Shown here in pieces: positions 44,115 through 52,728 of a stretch of 64,000 nt of DNA; within the stretch, counting starts at the first letter, position 1; each line of letters starts with the position of its first letter. The notes beneath the pieces are model-generated. The model was not told the origin of the DNA. It did not search any database and saw only the letters and a list, made by a program, of their open reading frames with translations. The DNA is from Paenibacillus aquistagni (lineage in GTDB: Bacteria > Bacillota > Bacilli > Paenibacillales > Paenibacillaceae), in the NCBI RefSeq assembly GCF_900177815.1, contig NZ_FXAZ01000001.1, forward strand, positions 1,788,301-1,852,300, in the 5' to 3' direction. Made by a program: the position numbers and the translations under genes.

Positions 44115-45530
44115 TCACTCGTGTTTGTATTCGCCAATCGGTGTCTGCACGAAGTTGGAATAGATGCCTGTCCATCGGAGCCCTTTGGGGTAATGATTTT
44201 TGAGTTGATTCTGCGTTGCTTTCCCCCAGCCGAGCGAGAAGCCATTCACCGTAACCAGCGTCCACCCCTTAGGCCCATCAACGTGAAGGGTCTCCCCCTT
44301 CAGATAAGCAAGCACTTCGGGTGATTCCACATCCAAGTTCCACTGCTGTCTTGCTTGATCATTAGTCAAAGTCAAGGCAAGCGCATGAGAAGGCTCAAAG
44401 CGATTCTTCTTGAGTGTGCCTAAGTGCCAGCCTGGACGAACAACTTTTAATCGGCGAAGCGACAGCATATCGCTAGGCAGCAGATAGAGCTGATCGCCAA
44501 ACAAGGTGAAGTCTCCCATAGGCGTATCCGTCAAGGACGCTTTGGCAAAGCTCATATAGTCCTGCAGCAGCTTCTTGTCCACATGATCTCGCGATGCATC
44601 AAGCTTGCCCTGCTCGCTGCCATCAACCTTGCGCAGGACCGCAATATAATGGCCTTCGCCCTGCAAGCGATGAGGCCATAGCCGGTAGGTTGCCTCGATA
44701 GAAGGAGATGCATCCTTTACCCAATCTTCGCGTCCTCTGGAGAAGCCCTCGTACGCGGCCACATGCTCAATGTCAAAGTTCGCATGCTGCTTCACAAAAG
44801 CATCGATCACCCCTTCGTTCTCCTCAGGAGAGAAGGTGCAAGTCGAGTATACCATTCGTCCGCCTGGCTTTAGCATCTTGGCTGCTTCCTCAATGATGTC
44901 CATTTGCCGTGCGGCGCAGAAGGCAACATGCTCAAGGCTCCATTCCGAACGCGCATCCACATCCTTGCGGAACATGCCTTCACCTGAGCATGGGGCATCG
45001 ACAAGAATGACGTCGAAGAATGAAGGGAATTTCTTCGCTAGTCGATCGGGCGTCTCATTCGTGACGACCGCATTTCTTACACCCATCCGCTCCAGATTCT
45101 GAGATAGAATCTTTGCTCTGGCTGGATGGATCTCATTGGCTACGAGCAGCCCTGCTTGATTCATCTTCTGAGCCAAATGCGTGGTCTTGCCGCCAGGAGC
45201 GGCGCAAAGATCCAGCACCTTCTCGCCGGGCTTCGGATCAACAAGCTCACCTACCCCCATAGCGCTCGGCTCTTGAATGTAATACAGGCCGGCATCATGA
45301 TAAGGGTGCTTGCCTGGACGATCCTCATGGGAATAATAGAAGCCGTCTTGCACCCAAGGGATCGGATGTATAGTGAAGGGTTGAGTTTGAATAAATTCAT
45401 CTCTCGTCAGCTTCAAGCGATTGATGCGCAATCCCTGCGCTTTATCCTGCTCATAGCTCCGCAAGAAAGGCTCTGCTTCCTCTTGAAGGAGCTCTCTCAT
45501 TTTAACAACAAAATCATTCGGTAACTTCAT
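44115..45530 (-). CDS. rsmF: 16S rRNA (cytosine-C5) methyltransferase, RsmF type
   Basis: A 471-residue SAM-dependent NOL1/NOP2/Sun methyltransferase. The SAM motif VLDLCAAPGGKTTHLAQKM is near residue 108-126. The two catalytic Cys stand in VDAPCSGEGMFRKD near 182 (TC/PC pair) and YSTCTFSPEENEGV near 235. A C-terminal PUA-like RsmF domain (about 330-470) binds RNA. Family members make m5C in 16S rRNA; whether this one modifies 16S or another rRNA position is inferred. The start at 45530 is chosen because GAGG is eight bases upstream; the ATG two codons earlier is too near. Confidence 0.92.
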   Translation of the reverse strand: MKLPNDFVVKMRELLQEEAEPFLRSYEQDKAQGLRINRLKLTRDEFIQTQPFTIHPIPWVQDGFYYSHEDRPGKHPYHDAGLYYIQEPSAMGVGELVDPKPGEKVLDLCAAPGGKTTHLAQKMNQAGLLVANEIHPARAKILSQNLERMGVRNAVVTNETPDRLAKKFPSFFDVILVDAPCSGEGMFRKDVDARSEWSLEHVAFCAARQMDIIEEAAKMLKPGGRMVYSTCTFSPEENEGVIDAFVKQHANFDIEHVAAYEGFSRGREDWVKDASPSIEATYRLWPHRLQGEGHYIAVLRKVDGSEQGKLDASRDHVDKKLLQDYMSFAKASLTDTPMGDFTLFGDQLYLLPSDMLSLRRLKVVRPGWHLGTLKKNRFEPSHALALTLTNDQARQQWNLDVESPEVLAYLKGETLHVDGPKGWTLVTVNGFSLGWGKATQNQLKNHYPKGLRWTGIYSNFVQTPIGEYKHE

Positions 45531-45622
45531 AGGCATAACCTCGCTTATGTCTAGATTGCTTTTAACATTTTAACGAGGCCATAGGCCGAAATCAAGTGGG
45601 TATATCTAGAGCAGCTGCCCTC

Positions 45623-47131
45623 TCATGAACGAGTTCGAACAACGAGCTCTCTACGGCCTGTGCAGCAGGCTGGAATACTCAGAAATCCCGCTTCCGATCC
45701 GTCTATCACTTGCAGGCTGCAGCCTGTGCCATGTGGCGTTAATTCTATAGTGCTCTGCTCCATTTTGTCCATATGCGGCAAATATACGAGCGTTGGCTGC
45801 TCATTTGGCTGCTCCTCCCAAGTCATGCGGAATCCGCATGCTTCGGCATCATATTGATAATGCAGCAGCACTCCTGCTACTGCATGAGGCAGACCGCGCT
45901 TGATGCCTTCAAAGGATGGATACTGATCCACAGCTGCGTCATCATAGGACCAGTAGGTATCGCTGCACAAGAGGCGCTCAAACGTCTCTTTAACATGCAG
46001 TGCTGCTTCCTGCGTATCCATAGAGCCGTAATAAGCCCCCCATTCGCCTACTAGCATTGGCATGCTGAGCCGCTGTCTCGTGTGTTCATGGTGATCAAAC
46101 AACAGGCTCACTCGCGCCTTGCTGCCAGCGCTCGCATGGGAGGTATCCGTAACAAGATCATAGCCATGAGGCGCATATGCCTGTTGAGGATCGCGCTTGC
46201 CATTTGCGGATAAAATCGGCTCTATTCCGCTATGTACGCCCATATTGGCGAAGAGATTCGTTTCAAGGAACAGGATGCCTGAATCGTCCACCTCACGAAT
46301 TGCATGTGCCACCCGCCCATACATATTCATCAATTGATGTGCTTCAAATGCTTGCTGTCCCGGCTCAAGCGCATGTAAAAATGCCTTGAAGCTGTCCTTA
46401 TCTTCTAACATCCTGAACAGTTCCAGCTTCTCTTCCGACTGGGACCAAGCTGCTGCGAACTTATCTGCTATAAGCCCAGCATTGCTCTTACTACCAGCGC
46501 TCTTTGCAACTAGACTATTCATCTGCGCCATTAAAGGCTCAAGCAGCTGCTGAACCGAAGACCCCATGAATGGCTCGTTCATGAGATCGTAGCCAATCAC
46601 ATTCGGCTCGCTTCCAAGCTCCTCCGCCACTTTGCGCCAAGCGGCAGCGTAATGATCCTGAAGGCCGATGCCATCCGTGGCCTTGGAATTATTCCAAAAA
46701 TGGTCAAATGCACGCTGAACAGCCTCATTATGCAGATAAGCATCACTCCACAGCGGATAAGGTTCATAAGCCAATCCGTCAGTCAATGTCGCCCATGCTG
46801 GGGCCCCATCGCCAAAGCTTGCACTGAACAAGTCCTGATGCATATCGAGAAAGACATAAAGTCCCGCTTCTTGTGCCCATTGAATAACTTGACGCAATCG
46901 TCTTAGATATTGCAAATCATATTGACCCGGGTTAGGCTCCACTCCATCCCAGATCACACCAAGCCGAACCACATTAAAGCCCCAACTGTACAGTTTATGG
47001 AACACAGAGAGATCCCACTCCCCTATATAGCCACGTGATGCATCCTTACACACCATATTAATTCCGTGGAGCAGCACATGACGATCATGACAATCGATAA
47101 AGCGACCTTCCTTAACCTGGATAGCAGACAT
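45623..47131 (-). CDS. GH5-family glycosidase, endoglycoceramidase-like
   Basis: A 502-residue TIM-barrel hydrolase. RLGVIWDGVEPNPGQYD near residue 58, the acid/base Glu in YDLMNEPFMGS near 190 and the nucleophile Glu in LVGEWGAYYG near 365 match GH5 endoglycosylceramidases and related beta-glucosidases; the C-terminal 100 residues form a beta domain. Endoglycoceramidases are usually secreted, but no signal peptide is seen here, so it may act on imported glycosides. The start follows AAGGAGG. The perfect palindrome at 47225-47238 lies about 95 bases upstream. Confidence 0.85.
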   Translation of the reverse strand: MSAIQVKEGRFIDCHDRHVLLHGINMVCKDASRGYIGEWDLSVFHKLYSWGFNVVRLGVIWDGVEPNPGQYDLQYLRRLRQVIQWAQEAGLYVFLDMHQDLFSASFGDGAPAWATLTDGLAYEPYPLWSDAYLHNEAVQRAFDHFWNNSKATDGIGLQDHYAAAWRKVAEELGSEPNVIGYDLMNEPFMGSSVQQLLEPLMAQMNSLVAKSAGSKSNAGLIADKFAAAWSQSEEKLELFRMLEDKDSFKAFLHALEPGQQAFEAHQLMNMYGRVAHAIREVDDSGILFLETNLFANMGVHSGIEPILSANGKRDPQQAYAPHGYDLVTDTSHASAGSKARVSLLFDHHEHTRQRLSMPMLVGEWGAYYGSMDTQEAALHVKETFERLLCSDTYWSYDDAAVDQYPSFEGIKRGLPHAVAGVLLHYQYDAEACGFRMTWEEQPNEQPTLVYLPHMDKMEQSTIELTPHGTGCSLQVIDGSEAGFLSIPACCTGRRELVVRTRS

Positions 47132-47224
47132 GACGAAGCCTCCTTTTCGAGCTTTGAGCTATAACAAGCGAGACACAATGTTCGATGTATACGAAAAAAG
47201 CATTTTGCAGCCTTACTTTTTTGT

Positions 47225-47238
47225 ACTGACTAGTCAGT
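47225..47238. promoter_or_regulatory. Perfect palindrome upstream of the GH5 gene
   Basis: ACTGACTAGTCAGT, a 14-base perfect palindrome of the kind bound by TetR-family dimers. It stands between the divergent GH5 and second tetR genes. Its ends (ACTGA/TCAGT) resemble the tetR2 operator but the centre differs, so the ligand is unclear. Confidence 0.4.
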
Positions 47239-47306
47239 TTAATGATAATCAAGTTTATTCTTCCCTGTCAAGCACACAGGAAAAACAACCCTTTATAAGC
47301 TGCCTC

Positions 47307-47335
47307 TTGCATCTGAAAGCTTGATTTGATAAGAT
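47307..47335 (+). promoter_or_regulatory. Promoter of the second tetR gene
   Basis: TTGCAT (47307-47312), 17-base spacer, TAAGAT (47330-47335). The operator begins at the next base. Confidence 0.65.
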
Positions 47336-47353
47336 ACTGAACGAACGTTCAGT
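47336..47353. promoter_or_regulatory. Operator of the second TetR regulator, copy 1
   Basis: ACTGAACG-AA-CGTTCAGT, perfect 8-bp arms. It abuts the -10 box of the tetR gene and covers its transcription start, so autorepression is expected. Confidence 0.75.
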
Positions 47354-47393
47354 ATAAGGCGTGCAAGATGAATATTAGAAGGAGTGGACACAT

Positions 47394-48017
47394 GTGAACA
47401 AGAAACAGCTGCAGAGCGAGCAAACCAAAAAAAAGATTGCCCATGCAGCAAGAAATCTGTTCGTTCAAAAAGGGTACAAAGCCACTTCCATTGAAGATAT
47501 CGTTGAAGCGACTGGGAGCAGCAAAGGGAACATCTACTATCATTTTAAGAGCAAAGAAGGCTTATTTTTGTATCTCATTGAGGAATGGGACTATGACTGG
47601 GATCAAAAGTGGCGCGAGAAAGAGTCACTGTATCCGACCACCATTGATAAGTTCTTTGGATTTGCTGAGCAGATGGTGCTGGAGGATCTTAATCATCCGT
47701 TGACGAAGTCAGCAGACGAATTCTTCAAGAGTGAAGAACAGACAAGCGAGATGGAGGAGCGCATCACAGACATGGTGCAGCGGCATCTTCAATTTAATCA
47801 GCAGCTGATTCAAGAAGGAATTGATGCGGGACAATTCCACGCTCAGGATACCAATAGCCTTGCTGTTATTTTGGAGGGCCTGATGTTTGGGCTAAGCCAT
47901 ATGTCCCGCAAATCCTCGCTTCAGGAAGCATTGGCATTGTATCATGATGCGATCAAGGTATTCTTGTATGGCATTGCTGCGAATCGGCCTGAGGATCAAT
48001 CGAATAACGAAGAGTAA
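47394..48017 (+). CDS. TetR-family repressor of the MFS pump
   Basis: A 207-residue regulator. The DNA-binding domain covers about residues 10-57 (KKIAHAARNLFVQKGYKATS, SSKGNIYYHFKSKEGLF) and the rest is the effector-binding bundle. A GTG start is used, with AAGGAGTG upstream. It is followed 185 bases later by an MFS transporter gene whose promoter carries a second copy of its operator, so it probably derepresses the pump when a toxic substrate binds. Confidence 0.9.
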   Translation: MNKKQLQSEQTKKKIAHAARNLFVQKGYKATSIEDIVEATGSSKGNIYYHFKSKEGLFLYLIEEWDYDWDQKWREKESLYPTTIDKFFGFAEQMVLEDLNHPLTKSADEFFKSEEQTSEMEERITDMVQRHLQFNQQLIQEGIDAGQFHAQDTNSLAVILEGLMFGLSHMSRKSSLQEALALYHDAIKVFLYGIAANRPEDQSNNEE

Positions 48018-48103
48018 GAGAATGAAAGCTTTGAAGGGTATCAATCAACCTGAGAAAAGCTGCCGCGTTCAGCCTTATCCAAGTAGGATGGGGTGAACGG
48101 CTG

Positions 48104-48133
48104 TTGTCATACAAAACGAACGTTCAGTATTAA
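48104..48133 (+). promoter_or_regulatory. MFS pump promoter with TetR operator copy 2 in the spacer
   Basis: TTGTCA (-35, 48104-48109), 18-base spacer, TATTAA (-10, 48128-48133). The spacer and edge contain ACAAAACG-AA-CGTTCAGT (48111-48128), whose right arm is identical to copy 1 and whose left arm differs at two positions. Confidence 0.65.
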
Positions 48134-48202
48134 TTATTTTTTTATGAATGAATTATCACATAACACCACATCTTAAAAAAGAATATGGGTAAGGAGCATC
48201 TT

Positions 48203-49420
48203 ATGTCACTACTACTACGTAATCGAGCTGCTATTCTGCTGCTCATGCTAAACATCTTTCTTGTCTTTACAGGCATTGGTCTTGTTATTCCGATCATGCC
48301 TACGTACATGACGGAGCTTCACATCAGCGGAAAAATGGTTGGTCTGCTGGTTGCGGCGTTCTCGTTCACCCAGCTACTGTTCTCCCCATTTGCAGGGAGA
48401 TTGTCCGATTCGCTTGGACGGAAGAAAACCATCGTTGCAGGGATGATCTTGTTTGCATTATCCGAATGGTTGTTCGGTTCAGTTAACTCACCCGTCTTCC
48501 TCTTTGCGGCGCGCATGATTGGAGGATTAAGCGCAGCCCTGATGATGCCTTCCGTTATGGCCTATGCTGCAGACGTAACAACAAATGAAGAAAGAGCCAA
48601 AGGAATGGGCTTCATCAATGCAGCCATAACGACAGGCTTTATCATTGGTCCTGGAATCGGAGGATATCTTGCAGAGTTTGGGATTCGCGTTCCTTTCTAT
48701 GCGGCTGCTATTGCAGCAGGAGCATCAGCACTTATTACAGCATTTATTCTTCCTGAATCGCTTACGGCTGAGAAGCGCGAGCAGATCAAAGCCTCTGCCA
48801 CCAAGCAGGATAACTTGTTCAAGCAGCTAATGCTGTCTTATAAGGAGCCTTATTTCATCAGCTTGGTTATCGTCTTGGTCACTTCCTTCGGCCTTGCCAA
48901 CTATGAGACCGTATTTGGCCTGTTCGTCGATCACAAGTTCGGGTTCACACCGAAGGACATTGCCTTTATTATTACATTTGGCTCCATCTCTGGGGCTGTC
49001 GTTCAAGTAACAATCTTTGGCTGGATTCTTAATCGCTTTGGAGAAAGACGTGTCATCTCCGTTTGTCTGCTCATTGCTGGATTGTTCGTGCTCATGACAC
49101 TCTTCGTGCATACGTACTTCTTGATTGTTGTTGTCACTTTTATCGTATTTCTATCGATTGATATCCTGCGACCTGCAATTGGTACGCAGCTGTCTAAGAT
49201 GGCTCAGGACCAGCAAGGCTATGTGGCAGGTCTCAACTCTGCTTATACGAGCTTAGGCAATATTGCTGGCCCCATCGTAGCGGGAGCGTTGTTTGATGTC
49301 GATATCAATTACCCTTATGTGATGGCAGCTATTGTTCTCGTTCTCTGCTTCTTGTTGTCCTTAAGAGCAAAGAAAGTACTGCAGCATCATGCAGGAGACA
49401 AGATTACAAGCCATTCTTAA
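48203..49420 (+). CDS. MFS multidrug efflux transporter
   Basis: A 405-residue drug:H+ antiporter with 12 helices. Motif C-like GIGLVIPIMPTYM is near residue 25, motif A reads LSDSLGRKKTIVAG near 65-78 (G-x-x-x-D-R-x-G-R type), and GIGGYLAEFG near 150 matches motif C of the 12-TM drug exporters. It resembles NorA, Bmr and TetA-type pumps; the substrates are unknown. The ATG at 48203 follows AAGGAG by six bases. Control by the adjacent TetR protein is indicated by the shared operator. Confidence 0.9.
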   Translation: MSLLLRNRAAILLLMLNIFLVFTGIGLVIPIMPTYMTELHISGKMVGLLVAAFSFTQLLFSPFAGRLSDSLGRKKTIVAGMILFALSEWLFGSVNSPVFLFAARMIGGLSAALMMPSVMAYAADVTTNEERAKGMGFINAAITTGFIIGPGIGGYLAEFGIRVPFYAAAIAAGASALITAFILPESLTAEKREQIKASATKQDNLFKQLMLSYKEPYFISLVIVLVTSFGLANYETVFGLFVDHKFGFTPKDIAFIITFGSISGAVVQVTIFGWILNRFGERRVISVCLLIAGLFVLMTLFVHTYFLIVVVTFIVFLSIDILRPAIGTQLSKMAQDQQGYVAGLNSAYTSLGNIAGPIVAGALFDVDINYPYVMAAIVLVLCFLLSLRAKKVLQHHAGDKITSHS

Positions 49421-49514
49421 GTCAACATCCATAACAGGTCCAGTAACGCATGATAAGAGGCTGCTGCCCTAGAAGTGGTCTTAGGATATAGAACGATTTT
49501 TCTTGCATGTCAAG

Positions 49515-49558
49515 CAGGATCTCATCATCCACTCTGTGGAGACTGAGGTCCTGTTTTT
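49515..49558 (+). terminator. Intrinsic terminator of the MFS gene
   Basis: CAGGATCTCA and TGAGGTCCTG form the outer stem with an inner TCCAC/GTGGA pair; five T follow. It lies about 100 bases after the stop. Confidence 0.8.
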
Positions 49559-49718
49559 ACTTTGAATGTCAGTTTTTGAGATCGAGTCTACTCTTGAACA
49601 AAGAACGCTGCATTTAGTCCGCAGCTTATTCAACTTCAATCTGTTTGACCTTGCGTATATGTCCCCTTCCGTGCTCATATTGTAAAAAATCGACATGAAT
49701 ATGAAAAGGAGTGATCTC

Positions 49719-50744
49719 TTGAATACAGGCGAGGCACGACGTATTGTAAAGGAATGGATTCACGCCTATGCTCATCATTGCGAATACTATCTAGGCGCTT
49801 ATTACAGCGGCTCTACTCTCGCACTGTCTGATGAAGATCCGCTTCCTCCTCATTCCGATATAGACATTATGCTCGTCATAGATGCAAGCGAGCCTCACGA
49901 GAAGCTTGGAAAGTTTCGATATCAAGGCTTGCTTATGGAGGTTACGATCCTCACCTGGACTGAGTTGGAATCTGTTGATGACGTGCTTGTCTCCTATCAT
50001 CTTGCGAGCAGCTTGCGGGTGAACACAATTATAGACGATCCTACTGGAAAAATTGGGAGGCTGCAGATTGAGGTTGCCAATCGATTTCCTAGACGGGAGT
50101 GGGTAGAACTTCGATGCCAGAGGGTGAGAGCGCGCATTGAAGCAGGCCTTCAGCATTTTGATCCTGTACGCCCATTCCATGAACAGGTAACCGCATGGTT
50201 GTTTCCTACCGGAATCATGTGCCATCTTATCTTAGTCGCGGATAAACAGAATCCGACCGTTCGCAAGCGCTATCTTGCGGCAAGAGAGGTGCTGCAAGCT
50301 TATAGGCTTCAAGACTTCTATCCGAAGCTGCTGGCACCCTTAGGGTGTGCACATATGTCCCCTTCTCAGATCAAACGATATGTGGATCGCCTAGAGCCGC
50401 TCTTTGATGCGGCAGCCGAAGCATCGGATACTCCATTTATGTTCAGTTCCGATATTACCCCTGAGGCGCGGACGATTGCGATTGAAGGCAGCCGCTTATT
50501 GATTGATCAAGGCAATCATCATGAGGCGATATTCTGGATTGTCGCCACTTATGCCCGCTGTCATACCATCCTTGCTGTAGACGAGCCAGCTATTCATCAG
50601 CGCTTGCTACCAGATTTTGAGGAAATGATGCGTGACCTTGGGATCACTTCTTATGAGGATTTAACAGAACGTGCGAAGGAAGGCTTGCGAATGCTGCCAG
50701 AGGTATGGGGTATTGCTGAGCAGATTATAGAGGCGAATTACTAA
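49719..50744 (+). CDS. Nucleotidyltransferase-like protein of unknown substrate
   Basis: A 341-residue soluble protein. The N-terminal part shows the nucleotidyltransferase pattern: YYSGSTLAL (G-S turn) near residue 30, then HSDIDIMLVIDASE (D-x-D metal site) near 45 and a third acidic strand EVTILTWTELES near 72. The rest is helical, as in aminoglycoside nucleotidyltransferases and their relatives. No antibiotic target can be inferred. A TTG start at 49719 is chosen for GGAG seven bases upstream; ATG codons 18-24 bases earlier overlap or precede that site. Confidence 0.78.
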   Translation: MNTGEARRIVKEWIHAYAHHCEYYLGAYYSGSTLALSDEDPLPPHSDIDIMLVIDASEPHEKLGKFRYQGLLMEVTILTWTELESVDDVLVSYHLASSLRVNTIIDDPTGKIGRLQIEVANRFPRREWVELRCQRVRARIEAGLQHFDPVRPFHEQVTAWLFPTGIMCHLILVADKQNPTVRKRYLAAREVLQAYRLQDFYPKLLAPLGCAHMSPSQIKRYVDRLEPLFDAAAEASDTPFMFSSDITPEARTIAIEGSRLLIDQGNHHEAIFWIVATYARCHTILAVDEPAIHQRLLPDFEEMMRDLGITSYEDLTERAKEGLRMLPEVWGIAEQIIEANY

Positions 50745-51028
50745 ATATGAAAAACACTCTTCATAAAGAGCTTGGGATATAGGAATCGATGGGAAAAAGC
50801 CCATGCTTATCGCCTGCGCACTTCATCCATCCATTGGAGAGGTAACCTCTTGCTGCTAAGATTTTAATCTAAAAAGGGTGTTCGAGTCATCTCCTGCAGC
50901 GACTTGAACACCCTGGTTGATGCAGTATGAAGGCCTTGATTCATGCACTTGCTTCTAACCTCTCGCATTCATAGATGCCATCTTATTGTAATTCTAACGT
51001 ATCACCACAATTGTTCGCTTATGCTCAC
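50745..51028. other. Intergenic region, only a terminator seen
   Basis: 284 bases between converging genes. A small hairpin GATGGG...CCCATGC lies near 50789-50805 and a strong terminator at 50870-50914. No coding sequence was recognised. Confidence 0.4.
50870..50914. terminator. Terminator between the nucleotidyltransferase and DUF4180 genes
   Basis: AGGGTGTTCGAGTC and GACTTGAACACCCT pair with one bulge. Five T follow on the minus strand, so it mainly ends the tetR-GNAT-DUF4180 operon. Confidence 0.8.
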
Positions 51029-51391
51029 CTATGTTCGTTTTATTGCAGCGATGGCTTCTTCCTCTGTGGCAGTAAAGAAAAACTGAGTGCCTTGATTGCA
51101 TTCATAAATAAAGTCCCGCAGGCTCTTGCTCTCTATCTGGCTGTAATCGCCTACAATGGCGAGCTTCATCTGATAATTTGTATATTTTTGCAGGATCTCG
51201 CCTGCAAGCTTCGTGCTAAGCTCAAAGAAATCAGGAACAATATGCTCCTGTTTCCACACAAGCGCGTCACAGCCTTGATATTTGGCATTTGCAAGGGCAT
51301 CTAATGCATCCTGTACATGGTGAATCACGATCGCATCGCTTTCTAGGATCGCAATGGAATAACCTTCTTCTGTGTGAACTCTCATTTGCAT
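51029..51391 (-). CDS. DUF4180 family protein
   Basis: A 120-residue protein of the DUF4180 family. The recognisable core is AIVIHHVQDALDALANAKYQ near residue 20-40, QEHIVPDFFELSTKLAGEILQKY in two parts near 48-70, MKLAIVGDYSQIESKSLRDF near 75-94 and the ending QFFFTATEEEAIAAI. The function is unknown. GAGGAG is nine bases upstream. It is the last gene of the operon with the third TetR regulator, so it belongs to that response. Confidence 0.85.
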   Translation of the reverse strand: MQMRVHTEEGYSIAILESDAIVIHHVQDALDALANAKYQGCDALVWKQEHIVPDFFELSTKLAGEILQKYTNYQMKLAIVGDYSQIESKSLRDFIYECNQGTQFFFTATEEEAIAAIKRT

Positions 51392-51416
51392 ACGGATCTG
51401 CTCCTCTCATCACTTA

Positions 51417-51959
51417 TCATGCGATAGCTGCACGATATTCTTCCTGCAGCATTCCCATATGAATAATATCATGCCACTGCCCCTCTCTGTAAATCGATTG
51501 ACGTGAGATTCCCTCTTGCTTGAACCCGAGCTTAAGGTATAAGCGAATCGCTCTATCATTAAATGAAAAGACACGCAAAGCCATTCGATGCAGATTGCAT
51601 TCTAAGAAGGCATAATGGAGCAGCAACTGAAGCGCTTCTGTACCATACCCTTTTCCCCAATATGCTTTGTTTCCAAGCTCCAAAATGCATTCGCCGTTGC
51701 GGTTCTTATCATCCATATGAACGATGGCCGTTATTCCAATCGCTTCATGATTCTCCTTATCCACGATCATATAATTTTTCGATGTGTTTGATCCTAGTAT
51801 AACCTGAGTGACGAACTGCCTCGTATCCTCTAGAGACACAAGCTCCAGATGAGGGCTAGTCGTCTGCATGACCACCATGTCATTTCGCCACTGATGGTAC
51901 AGCTCCACGTCTGCTTCCGTCATTTTTCGAAGATAGATTCTAGAAGACTCAAACAACAT
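51417..51959 (-). CDS. GNAT acetyltransferase, RimJ/RimL-like
   Basis: A 180-residue acetyltransferase. The start RIYLRKMTEADVELYHQWRN and the segment LELGNKAYWGKGYGTEALQL (acetyl-CoA site near residue 92-111) plus LHRMALRVFSFNDRAIRLYLKLGF in two parts near 122-145 are the RimL/SpeG-type layout. The substrate may be a polyamine, drug or protein N-terminus. It begins 21 bases after the tetR stop and ends 25 bases before DUF4180, all in one operon. The site is GGGGAGG. Confidence 0.87.
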   Translation of the reverse strand: MLFESSRIYLRKMTEADVELYHQWRNDMVVMQTTSPHLELVSLEDTRQFVTQVILGSNTSKNYMIVDKENHEAIGITAIVHMDDKNRNGECILELGNKAYWGKGYGTEALQLLLHYAFLECNLHRMALRVFSFNDRAIRLYLKLGFKQEGISRQSIYREGQWHDIIHMGMLQEEYRAAIA

Positions 51960-51980
51960 GCTTTACCTCCCCAATTGATT

Positions 51981-52598
51981 TTAGGCAGTCACAGGACACA
52001 ATAGTGCTTTCATCGCCGCAATAAGTGCTTCCACCTGTTCCTGTGCTTTGATCGTATTCGCGCCATGCTGCGATGAATTCAATAATATTCCATCCATGAA
52101 AGATAGGAAGCTGTGCGCGATTGTATCCGTTGGCAGGATCGGATAGAACTCGCCTGTTGACCTGCCTGCCTCGATAAACGCCGTCAGCACCGCAATGATG
52201 CGCTCATATCTTTGCAAAATATAGGAGCTGCTTGCTGATCCTGCAGTGTCTTGGACGGCGAGAAAAAACTCGGAGTTCGCACGAACGAGCGTCCCCTCCC
52301 TGCTGCTCAGCTTCATGCGCTGCTCATCGATCCATTGCAGCAGCTGCTCCCAAGAGGAGTTTGTCTTCGTTTGCTCAAAGAATTGCAGATCCTGCTGATC
52401 TTCTGCTCTTAACAGCTCTACGTACACATGCTCAATGCTTGTGAAGTAGGCATATAATGCGCCCCTTGAGACCTTTGCCTCCTCAATAATATCCTGCATG
52501 GTGGCAAGCGAATACCCTTTGCGAATGAACACTCTCCTTGCTGCTTGCAATAGAGCCCGCTTCTTCTTCTCTTTGTATTCCTCACTAACGATGGGCAA
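51981..52598 (-). CDS. TetR-family autoregulator of a GNAT-DUF4180 operon
   Basis: A 205-residue regulator. The helix-turn-helix is at about residues 12-58 (ALLQAARRVFIRKGYSLATM, AKVSRGALYAYFTSIEHVY) and the C-terminal bundle resembles the YxaF/LmrA-type TetR group. A TTG start at 52598 follows GAGGTG by eight bases. Its promoter contains two copies of one operator, so it should repress its own operon, including the acetyltransferase and DUF4180 genes. Confidence 0.9.
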   Translation of the reverse strand: MPIVSEEYKEKKKRALLQAARRVFIRKGYSLATMQDIIEEAKVSRGALYAYFTSIEHVYVELLRAEDQQDLQFFEQTKTNSSWEQLLQWIDEQRMKLSSREGTLVRANSEFFLAVQDTAGSASSSYILQRYERIIAVLTAFIEAGRSTGEFYPILPTDTIAHSFLSFMDGILLNSSQHGANTIKAQEQVEALIAAMKALLCPVTA

Positions 52599-52618
52599 TC
52601 ATTACTCACCTCAACAAT

Positions 52619-52636
52619 AACGACACAATTGTCGTT
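52619..52636. promoter_or_regulatory. TetR operator at the transcription start, copy 1
   Basis: AACGACA-CAAT-TGTCGTT, perfect 7-bp arms. It lies just downstream of the -10 box. Confidence 0.8.
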
Positions 52637-52648
52637 TTAGTTATTGTC

Positions 52649-52677
52649 ATTATAAACGACAATAATGTCGTTTTCAA
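52649..52677 (-). promoter_or_regulatory. Promoter of the third tetR operon with operator copy 2 in its spacer
   Basis: On the minus strand TTGAAA (-35, 52677-52672), 17-base spacer, TATAAT (-10, 52654-52649). The operator AAACGACA-ATAA-TGTCGTTT (52654-52673) fills the spacer. It is centred 36 bases from copy 1. Confidence 0.85.
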
Positions 52678-52728
52678 GATTTGACGAAAAGTTAATCACG
52701 AAATCCATCGAATTTACCGGCTCTCTTA

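Noticed and set aside
49481..49696. 71-codon minus-strand open frame in the MFS/nucleotidyltransferase gap
   Set aside because: It overlaps the MFS terminator hairpin, has no ribosome binding site and no protein-like pattern.
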